Source of the DNA: Cyclobacteriaceae bacterium | Lineage (GTDB): Bacteria; Bacteroidota; Bacteroidia; Cytophagales; Cyclobacteriaceae | Assembly (NCBI GenBank): GCA_016787725.1 | Contig: JAEUTZ010000020.1 | Coordinates: 1 to 50,557 of the forward strand | Direction of reading: 5' to 3' | DNA length: 50,557 nucleotides | Part shown: positions 44,397 through 50,557 of the stretch, one piece after another | How positions within the stretch are numbered: the first letter of the stretch is position 1 | How the letters are laid out: every line of letters starts with the position of its first letter | Notes under the pieces: model-generated | The model's input: the letters and a program-made list of their open reading frames with translations, nothing else | The model's database searches: none | What the model was told of the DNA's origin: nothing | Translations under genes and position numbers: made by a program

Positions 44397-45116
44397 GTGA
44401 GTAACTTCGGGCTTGTGAAAATTGAAGACAGTAAACCGCTTAAAATTACAGAGTGGTCGCCCGAAGACCGCCCACGAGAGAAGTTGCTGCTAAAAGGAAC
44501 TTCGGCTTTGACAGAAGCGGAATTAATTGCCATTCTGATTGGATCGGGCACAGCCAAAACCAGTGCTGTTGAACTCGCAAAAAAAATCTTGTTGCAGGTA
44601 AATAACAACCTCAATGACCTGGCCCGCTTTACCGTAAAAGATCTGATGAAAGTGAAGGGCATTGGTGAAGCAAAAGCCATTACCATCGTTGCTGCCATCG
44701 AGTTGGGGCGAAGACGAAAAGAACAAGATCCTGAAGAGAAACCTAAAATAAATAGTTCGAAAGATGCGTTTGATCTCCTGAAAGGGCATCTGATGGATCT
44801 AACGCACGAAGAATTTTGGGTTTTGTACCTGAACCGCTCCAACCGGGTTCTCAATAAAAAGCGCATCAGCGAAGGGGGTGTGGCTGGAACGGTAGCGGAT
44901 CCTAAAATCATTTTCAAACTGGCGCTGGAGGAACTGGCAAGTGGAGTGATCGTGGCGCATAATCATCCCTCCGGCAACCTGACAGCAAGCCAAAGTGATC
45001 TTGATTTAACCCAAAAACTGAAAGAAGCGGGGAAGTTCCTTGAAATCCAACTCCTTGACCATCTGATTATTGCTAACCAGAAATATTATAGCTTTGCAGA
45101 CGAAGGGTTGTTATGA
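44397..45116 (+). CDS. radC: RadC family JAB1/MPN metalloprotein
   Basis: A 239-residue protein. The N-terminal UPF0758 helical region includes a helix-hairpin-helix-like LMKVKGIGEAKA (83-94). The C-terminal JAB1/MPN domain has the zinc motif HNHPSGN-x(6)-D (His188, His190, Asp201). Once linked to DNA repair, the family's true role is unsettled. The start is GTG at 44397 or GTG at 44415. The stop overlaps the next gene's ATG (ATGA at 45113-45116), so RadC is translationally coupled to the beta-lactamase-fold protein. Confidence 0.93.
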   Translation: MSNFGLVKIEDSKPLKITEWSPEDRPREKLLLKGTSALTEAELIAILIGSGTAKTSAVELAKKILLQVNNNLNDLARFTVKDLMKVKGIGEAKAITIVAAIELGRRRKEQDPEEKPKINSSKDAFDLLKGHLMDLTHEEFWVLYLNRSNRVLNKKRISEGGVAGTVADPKIIFKLALEELASGVIVAHNHPSGNLTASQSDLDLTQKLKEAGKFLEIQLLDHLIIANQKYYSFADEGLL

Positions 45117-46453
45117 CCAAAATTAAATTTGTTTCCGGGGCCTTATTGGGCGTGTTGCTCATCGTATTCGTGGGGTTCGTTTACATACCGCATGAAGATG
45201 AAAGCATCGTCTTTAAAACTCCGTTGTGCGACAGCGTGAGTCTTTCTCAAGCGAGATCCGCGAACAACTTGCTTGCATCCGTAAATTTTATCGAAATAGA
45301 TCCAGCGGCTAATCCGTATGTGCAGGAAGTTGCTGAAGAGTACGGCCGATTTATTCAGCAGGCCGTCCAACGCGGTATGGCACCCGGGGCAGCCGTGGCC
45401 ATCATAAAAGATACCTCCATTATTTACCTGAAAGGTTTCGGACTGAAACAGGTGGGCACGACCGACTCGATTGATATTCATACCGTATTCAGACTCGGCT
45501 CCGTATCCAAATGCTTTGCGTCTGTGTTGGCAGGCACATTGGTAAGTAAGCAGCTAATTCACTGGGATGATCCGATCCAACGCTACTATCCCGAATTTCA
45601 ACTGAAATCGAAAGAACATGCCGAAAAAGTAACGGTGCGGCACGTACTTTCACACACCACAGGACTGCCTTACCATGCCTATACCAACATGATTGAAGAA
45701 CACATTCCGTTGGATACGCTTTTGTCGAGCTTAAAAAGCGTTAGCCTTTTTGGAGAACCCGGCCAGCTCTACAGCTATCAGAACGTGGGCTATAGCTTAA
45801 TTGAAAAGGTGGTGGAAGCAGCCACGCATCAATCCTTTGAGGTGGCCTTAACACAAAATATATTTGAGCCGCTGCACATGCAGAACAGTTCTGCTTCTTA
45901 CGAATCCATCAGCAACCATCACAATGTTGCACGACCCCATCATTTTGCCAGAAAGCGCTGGGTTCCGGTTCCAATCTCCGACACGTACTATAATGTAGCA
46001 CCGGCCGGGGGCGTAAATGCCAGCATTGCTGATATGGCGCTGTGGTTGCAAGCCTTGCTCACCGAGTCGGATGCATTAATGACCGACACCGTGCTCCATG
46101 AAATTTTTGAACCCCAAGTGAAGGCCATTTCAAAAAATCGGAATTTCTATCGGTGGAAGCGACCTCGGGCATCATATTATGGATTAGGTTGGCGCATTAT
46201 CCATTTTCAAAATGACCAACTGCTTTATCATGGTGGGTATGTCAATGGCTATCGGAGCGAGGTGGCGATTGATCAGAAAAACAAAATTGCCATTTGCGTA
46301 CTGACGAATTCCCCGGGCAATTTGGCCGATTTATCGATTCCCGAATTTTTTAAGAGGTATGGACTCAAATCGGATTCCATATCCTACTGGGAAAATCGAA
46401 ACAATGTTCTGTTCGTTAAAAATACAGACCTCAATTCTCCGGTATTGAATTGA
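45113..46453 (+). CDS. Exported serine hydrolase of the beta-lactamase fold, AmpC/esterase-like
   Basis: A 446-residue protein with one N-terminal hydrophobic segment (residues about 5-25), probably a membrane anchor or signal. The SxxK nucleophile motif is GSVSK (Ser130, Lys133), YxN is present in YSYQNVGYS, and the third box is HGGYVNGYRS. This is the layout of penicillin-binding-like proteins and esterases such as EstB. The gene overlaps both radC and the DUF1684 gene. It is a second member of this superfamily in the window, and only distantly like the 33191-34459 product. Confidence 0.88.
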   Translation: MTKIKFVSGALLGVLLIVFVGFVYIPHEDESIVFKTPLCDSVSLSQARSANNLLASVNFIEIDPAANPYVQEVAEEYGRFIQQAVQRGMAPGAAVAIIKDTSIIYLKGFGLKQVGTTDSIDIHTVFRLGSVSKCFASVLAGTLVSKQLIHWDDPIQRYYPEFQLKSKEHAEKVTVRHVLSHTTGLPYHAYTNMIEEHIPLDTLLSSLKSVSLFGEPGQLYSYQNVGYSLIEKVVEAATHQSFEVALTQNIFEPLHMQNSSASYESISNHHNVARPHHFARKRWVPVPISDTYYNVAPAGGVNASIADMALWLQALLTESDALMTDTVLHEIFEPQVKAISKNRNFYRWKRPRASYYGLGWRIIHFQNDQLLYHGGYVNGYRSEVAIDQKNKIAICVLTNSPGNLADLSIPEFFKRYGLKSDSISYWENRNNVLFVKNTDLNSPVLN

Positions 46454-47073
46454 TGAAAAGCTCGTACCTGATTCCACTTATTCTGATTGTTGCCCTTGCC
46501 GCCTTTGTCATGTATTCCCTTCAAGGAGGAAAATCGGACGAGGAGTATGTTCAGTCGATTGCCACCCATCGCGCAGAGATGGAGAAATTTATGAAGTCAG
46601 GAACCGGCTCCCCTTTTCTTAAGGACAGCATTCCCTTTGACGGACTCCAGTATTTTTCCGTGGATCCCGGATTCCGGGTCAAGGCAAAACTCGAGCACAT
46701 TCAGGATAAAAAGGTGGTCCTGCTCGCCACCAGCGATGGTAAAGAACAAAAGTATCTGGAGTATGCGTATGCCGTATTTAACCTGGCAGGCACTGAAAAC
46801 CGATTGCTGATACTTGAACTCATGGACATGGGCCCGCAACGGGGCAAGCTATTCCTTGCCTTTTCTGATGAAACCAGTGGACAAGAGACCTACGGAGCCG
46901 GGCGGTATCTGGATGTGAAGAAAGTTCCGGCTGCCACTTCTATGGAACTCGATTTCAATCTGGCATACAATCCCTATTGTGCCTATAACGACAGTTATTC
47001 CTGCCCTTTCCCCCCGCGCGAAAACATACTGAAGGTTGCTATTCGGGCAGGTGAAAAGACCTACCATCCCTGA
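46453..47073 (+). CDS. DUF1684-domain protein
   Basis: A 206-residue protein with an N-terminal hydrophobic segment (residues about 4-21). The DUF1684 signature is at its C-terminus: LDFNLAYNPYCAYND, CPFPPRENILKVAIRAGEK. It starts with an ATG at 46453 that shares one base with the preceding TGA (TGATG). The family is widespread but uncharacterised. The conserved Asn-Pro-Tyr-Cys and Cys-Pro segments suggest a small, rigid beta fold that may bind a ligand or metal. Confidence 0.87.
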   Translation: MKSSYLIPLILIVALAAFVMYSLQGGKSDEEYVQSIATHRAEMEKFMKSGTGSPFLKDSIPFDGLQYFSVDPGFRVKAKLEHIQDKKVVLLATSDGKEQKYLEYAYAVFNLAGTENRLLILELMDMGPQRGKLFLAFSDETSGQETYGAGRYLDVKKVPAATSMELDFNLAYNPYCAYNDSYSCPFPPRENILKVAIRAGEKTYHP

Positions 47074-47117
47074 TTCAGATAGGGAGCCGGGTGCTTAGAA
47101 AAGAAGACCCAAACATG

Positions 47118-47125
47118 TACTTTTG
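47118..47125 (+). promoter_or_regulatory. Candidate -7 promoter element for pheT
   Basis: TACTTTTG is a full TAnnTTTG match 22 nt before the pheT ATG. The -33 region is not obvious. It would start a transcript containing pheT and the three small genes behind it. Confidence 0.5.
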
Positions 47126-47147
47126 ACACCTTGATTTTTTCGCGCGC

Positions 47148-49577
47148 ATGAAGATCTCGTACAATTGGCTGAAGCAATACATTGATATTCCGGAATCAGC
47201 CGAAGACATCGGTAAGATTCTTACCTCTACCGGGTTGGAAGTAGAGAGTGTAGAATCCTTCGAATCGATACGCGGTGGATTGAAGGGGTTGGTAATTGGG
47301 GAAGTCATAACCTGTAGCAAACATCCCAATGCCGATAAACTTTCGGTAACAACTGTTGATGTGGGTGGTCATGTGTTGCCCATCGTCTGCGGAGCTTCCA
47401 ATGTGGCGGCAGGTCAAAAAGTGGTGGTGGCTCTTCCAGGAACAACCGTGCATCCAACAAAAGGTGATCCCTTTCTTATTAAAGCGACTAAAATCCGGGG
47501 CGAAGTTTCCGAAGGAATGATCTGTGCGGAAGATGAAATCGGATTGGGTGAAAGTCACGCGGGCATTATGGTGTTGAGTACACAAGTTGCTAACGGTACA
47601 CCGGCAGCGGAATATTTTAATATTCAGAGTGACTATGTGCTGGAAATCGGATTAACACCCAACCGTGCCGATGCGGCCTCGCACATCGGGGTAGCTCGCG
47701 ATATCAAAGCAGCCTGTAAACGGAACTTGACGCTCCCTTCCGTGGAAGCTTTCAAGACGGAGAATAATAATCTGACCATTCCAGTGACCGTTGAAAATCC
47801 CGAGGCATGTCCACGGTATTCTGCAGTTACTATTTCGGGAATAACAGTTCAGGAATCTCCCGGTTGGTTGCAGAACCGGTTAAAATCGATTGGCCTTACC
47901 CCCATCAATAATATTGTTGATATCACCAACTTTGTGTTGCATGAAACCGGTCAGCCACTCCATGCTTTTGATGCGGATGCCATTGCTGGTAAAAAAGTCA
48001 TCGTAAAAACGCTTGCGGCCGGAACAAAATTCAAAACGCTGGATGATAAGGAACGCACCCTCACGGCCCACGATCTAATGATCTGCAACGCGGAAGAACC
48101 CATGTGCATTGCCGGGGTATTTGGCGGAATGAAGTCGGGCATAACCGCAAAAACAAAGAATGTATTTTTAGAAAGCGCCTGCTTTTCACCGGACTACATT
48201 CGCAAAACCGGAATGCATCATCAACTAAAAACAGACGCCTCGTTCCGGTTTGAACGAGGTACCGATCCGAACCTAACCGTGTATGCGTTGAAACGGGCCG
48301 CTCTGCTGATGAAAGAAATTGCCGGAGGTATGTTGTCGTCAGAGATGGTGGATGTGTATCCGGAAAAAATTAAAAACCGGCTCATTACCATAAAAGATAA
48401 AAATGTGAACCGGCTAATCGGAAAAGTGATTCCAAGAGATCAGGTTTTTGAAATCCTGGCAAGCCTTGAAATAGAAATCATTAAGAAAGATCCGGATTCA
48501 TTCACGGTTTCAGTACCCCCCTATCGGGTGGATGTTACCCAGGAGGCCGACATCGTGGAGGAAATACTCCGCATTTATGGATTCAATAACATCGAACTGA
48601 CAGAAATTGCAGGCACCGATTATCTGGCCGAGTTTCCCGAAAAAGACATCAATAAATTCAAACGAACGTTGGGTTCGATGCTGATTGGAAACGGCTATTT
48701 TGAAATCCTGAACAATTCATTGACCAACGCTGCGTATCAACAAAAGCACAACCTGTCGTTTACCGGCACACCGATTGAGATCTTGAATAAACTCAGTGAA
48801 GAACAGGGTATTTTACGTCAGTCCATGCTATTCACCGGGCTGGAAGTATGTGCCTATAACATCAATCGCAAACAGAAGGACATAAAACTATTCGAGTTTG
48901 GGAAAATTTATTGGAAGAATGACCCTGCTGAGAATGGAAAACCTGCCTACACAGAAGAAGAAAGACTGGCGCTGTACGTAACCGGTAATTTTGAAAGTGA
49001 AAACTGGCAGAACAAAAGCCGTGGGGTGAATTATTATGATTTGGCTCAACAAGTTGTTCAATTATTGGAAAAATCCGCACTGGAGAACATCAAGCAGGAA
49101 AAATTAGCGGATCCGCTTTTTGATTATGGCATGTGTTTATTGAAGGGAAACAAAGAAGTGGGAAAACTGGGGAAAGTAAAGACGAGTCTGACAAAAGATC
49201 TTGGGATCAAACAAGAAATTTTTTATGCAGACTTAAGCACCGCCTTGCTTTTCAGGTCAGCAAACCCTAAGTTCGTTGTGCAGGAAGTACCCAAATTCCC
49301 TGAAGTAAGACGTGATCTTTCTTTGGTGCTGGATAAACAAGTAACCTTTGATGACATCAAAGCACTTGTTCTTGCCACCGAGAAAAAACTGATCAAAGAA
49401 ATTATTGCGTTCGATGTGTATGAGGGTGATAAGATTCCAGCAGGTAAGAAGGCGTACGCCTTGGGCTTTACCCTGTTGGATGAATCAAAAACCCTTACCG
49501 ATGAAGAGATTGACAAAGTGATGACCCGTTTGATGGGCGCCTTTGAAGGGAAAATGGGTGCTGTAATCAGAAAATAG
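47148..49577 (+). CDS. pheT: Phenylalanyl-tRNA synthetase beta subunit
   Basis: The 809-residue beta subunit of the alpha2-beta2 enzyme that charges tRNA-Phe. The N-terminal tRNA-binding OB domain contains HPNADKL (59-65). The B3/B4 editing domain, B5 (DNA-binding-like) domain, the core synthetase-like domain (about 490-690) and the C-terminal ferredoxin-like anticodon-binding domain (VPKFPEVRRDLSLVLD through GAVIRK) follow. The start is ATG. The alpha subunit gene pheS is not in the window, so it is encoded elsewhere, as in many Bacteroidota. Confidence 0.97.
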   Translation: MKISYNWLKQYIDIPESAEDIGKILTSTGLEVESVESFESIRGGLKGLVIGEVITCSKHPNADKLSVTTVDVGGHVLPIVCGASNVAAGQKVVVALPGTTVHPTKGDPFLIKATKIRGEVSEGMICAEDEIGLGESHAGIMVLSTQVANGTPAAEYFNIQSDYVLEIGLTPNRADAASHIGVARDIKAACKRNLTLPSVEAFKTENNNLTIPVTVENPEACPRYSAVTISGITVQESPGWLQNRLKSIGLTPINNIVDITNFVLHETGQPLHAFDADAIAGKKVIVKTLAAGTKFKTLDDKERTLTAHDLMICNAEEPMCIAGVFGGMKSGITAKTKNVFLESACFSPDYIRKTGMHHQLKTDASFRFERGTDPNLTVYALKRAALLMKEIAGGMLSSEMVDVYPEKIKNRLITIKDKNVNRLIGKVIPRDQVFEILASLEIEIIKKDPDSFTVSVPPYRVDVTQEADIVEEILRIYGFNNIELTEIAGTDYLAEFPEKDINKFKRTLGSMLIGNGYFEILNNSLTNAAYQQKHNLSFTGTPIEILNKLSEEQGILRQSMLFTGLEVCAYNINRKQKDIKLFEFGKIYWKNDPAENGKPAYTEEERLALYVTGNFESENWQNKSRGVNYYDLAQQVVQLLEKSALENIKQEKLADPLFDYGMCLLKGNKEVGKLGKVKTSLTKDLGIKQEIFYADLSTALLFRSANPKFVVQEVPKFPEVRRDLSLVLDKQVTFDDIKALVLATEKKLIKEIIAFDVYEGDKIPAGKKAYALGFTLLDESKTLTDEEIDKVMTRLMGAFEGKMGAVIRK

Positions 49578-49581
49578 CACC

Positions 49582-49881
49582 ATGCACGTAAGCCGGTTCA
49601 GTAAATTAGAGAAGATTACCTACACCACCACCTTCGTGCTGACAGCCCTGTTTATTTTTGTTGCCAATGATAAAAGTGCCCCGATTACGGACTTCTTTCA
49701 ATGGCAGTATTGGCTTCCTAGTACCCTCTATGCCGGCTTTGTCCTGCTGATCATCGTTGGATTTTCACTTTTATTGAAAACCTTTATCCGAAAAAGAGCG
49801 CTGGTGCTGGGTTTATCCATTAGTATTGGCTTTCTGTTAGGACTGAAAAGTTTATTGGTGGTTACTAACTGGGCATTTTGA
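49582..49881 (+). CDS. Small membrane protein of unknown function
   Basis: A 99-residue protein with three predicted membrane helices (about 16-31, 50-69 and 77-96) and a short extramembrane N-terminus (MHVSRFSKLEKITYTTT). It starts at ATG, 4 nt after pheT. Its TGA lies about 32 nt before the next gene's ATG. It may be co-transcribed with pheT, the coiled-coil gene and zapA. No family was recognised. Confidence 0.75.
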   Translation: MHVSRFSKLEKITYTTTFVLTALFIFVANDKSAPITDFFQWQYWLPSTLYAGFVLLIIVGFSLLLKTFIRKRALVLGLSISIGFLLGLKSLLVVTNWAF

Positions 49882-49913
49882 TCATAACCAAAACCCGAAA
49901 TTTTGAATTGACT

Positions 49914-50210
49914 ATGGATCAGGAAACATTAAAATCAAGTTTAAGCGGATTAGAACGCAAGGTAGTGGTGTTGTTGAATGAGCATAAGTCGTTAAAAGAG
50001 GAGGTAAAAGGACTGAAACTGGAGAATTATGAGCTGAAGACGGACTTGCGCAAGCGCGATGAGCAGCTCCACCATTTTAAAAATCAGATAAAAATTACTA
50101 AGATTGTAGATCATATGAACCCGGAAGACGAAGGTGTTTCGGAGTTGAAAAGGAAAGTAGACGAGTATATCCGCGAAATCGATAAGTGTATTGCTCACCT
50201 AAGCAGATAA
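49914..50210 (+). CDS. Short coiled-coil protein next to ZapA (ZapB-like in layout)
   Basis: A 98-residue protein starting MDQETLKSSLSG. Residues about 10-60 form a continuous coiled coil (LERKVVVLLNEHKSLKEEVKGL and repeats), and a helical tail follows (VDHMNPEDEGVSELKRKVDEYI). It resembles ZapB-type proteins in size and placement, though not clearly in sequence. The ATG at 49914 is used; an earlier codon at 49878 is possible. It ends 12 nt before zapA. A role in Z-ring assembly is inferred from position only. Confidence 0.72.
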   Translation: MDQETLKSSLSGLERKVVVLLNEHKSLKEEVKGLKLENYELKTDLRKRDEQLHHFKNQIKITKIVDHMNPEDEGVSELKRKVDEYIREIDKCIAHLSR

Positions 50211-50222
50211 CCGGTAAAGTTG

Positions 50223-50507
50223 ATGGACGAATTATCCGTTAAAATTAAAATTGCTGACCGCGAGTACCCGATGAAGGTAAAACGCAAGGAAGAAGAAAAG
50301 GTGCGGGCAGCCGGCAAACTCATCAACGAAAAGATTAAACATTACCGGGAGCAGTTTGGAATTGATGATAAACAAGACCTGCTGGCGATGGTGGCGTTCG
50401 ATTGTTTGGTAGATAAAATGGCAGACGAAGAAAATCTGCAGGAAATAGACCAAACCGTGATTGAAAAGGTAAACCACATCAATCAACTGGTTTCCCAGGC
50501 ACTCTAA
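50223..50507 (+). CDS. zapA: Cell division protein ZapA
   Basis: A 94-residue ZapA-type protein that cross-links FtsZ filaments at midcell. Its N-terminus (MDELSVKIKIADREYPMKVKR) forms the globular head, and the rest is a long helix (EEEKVRAAGKLINEKIKHYREQF and onward) that builds the antiparallel coiled-coil tetramer. The ATG at 50223 is used instead of a TTG three bases earlier. The last 50 nt of the window follow it; they are G/C-rich at the end and could begin a structured RNA, but too little is visible. Confidence 0.85.
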   Translation: MDELSVKIKIADREYPMKVKRKEEEKVRAAGKLINEKIKHYREQFGIDDKQDLLAMVAFDCLVDKMADEENLQEIDQTVIEKVNHINQLVSQAL

Positions 50508-50557
50508 ACCTTTCTTTTAGCCTCTCCCTTTGTCTCAGGCCGGTTGGCCGCCCGGGT

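Noticed and set aside
1-50557. Search for CRISPR arrays, insertion sequences, prophage genes, rRNA or attachment sites flanking the tRNA
   Set aside because: No regularly spaced repeats, transposase, integrase, phage structural genes or rRNA were recognised, and the tRNA-Leu has no obvious 3' duplication nearby.

Overview
The window looks like a chromosomal segment of a Bacteroidota bacterium, most likely of the Cytophagales/Cyclobacteriaceae kind. The signs are a SusC/SusD outer-membrane pair, a secreted subtilase ending in a type IX secretion (T9SS) sorting domain, a PorE-like TPR/beta-propeller/OmpA protein, many short Bacteroidota-type hypothetical proteins, and several matches to the Bacteroidota -7 promoter element TAnnTTTG. 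I see 48 intact protein genes, one decayed gene fragment and one tRNA. I see no rRNA, CRISPR array, prophage or insertion sequence. Most of the window is housekeeping sequence. No single unmistakable new system stands out, but several local oddities deserve checking.

Layout. 1-391: no gene. 392-4760 (- strand): RelA/SpoT homologue, Fur-family regulator, STAS protein and PurA, the last three tightly packed. 4900-4981: tRNA-Leu(UAG). 5094-9864: trigger factor, ClpP and ClpX, with an inverted geranylgeranyl-reductase-like flavoprotein between clpP and clpX. 9861-11414 (-): a COG0720 pterin synthase and LpxB. 11521-13934: two paralogous secreted proteins on either side of an HldD-like epimerase. 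13937-17332: T9SS-exported subtilase. 17405-22443 (-): SusC, SusD and a small lipoprotein. 22633-24528 (-): PorE-like OmpA protein. 24617-28029 (-): LepA, FolD and QueE.

28102-32729: histidine kinase remnant, small coiled-coil protein, TerB-like protein, ACP phosphodiesterase and a large Asp-box propeller protein. 32821-37108: small conserved proteins, a beta-lactamase-fold hydrolase, ThiL, a tiny lipoprotein, methylmalonyl-CoA epimerase and an A-type Fe-S carrier. 37123-39652 (-): aminopeptidase P, a DUF4198-like protein and RidA. 39726-43988: GH29 alpha-fucosidase, DUF4199, an SRPBCC/GyrI-like protein, a small TPR-like protein and a zinc phospholipase C/S1-P1-like protein. 44079-50507 (+): S20, RadC, a second beta-lactamase-fold protein, DUF1684, PheT, a membrane protein, a coiled-coil protein and ZapA.

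How the genes fit together. RSH-Fur-STAS-PurA joins stringent-response nucleotide metabolism to a purine enzyme that (p)ppGpp is known to inhibit in other bacteria. Tig-ClpP-ClpX is a protein quality-control block. SusCD, the lipoprotein, the exported subtilase and the PorE-like protein form an outer-membrane/secretion stretch that could serve peptide capture. LpxB and HldD belong to lipopolysaccharide synthesis. The last block ends with a division-protein neighbourhood.

Start codons are often uncertain because Shine-Dalgarno sequences are weak in this phylum. Where a promoter element or family alignment argued for an internal start, I used it and said so.
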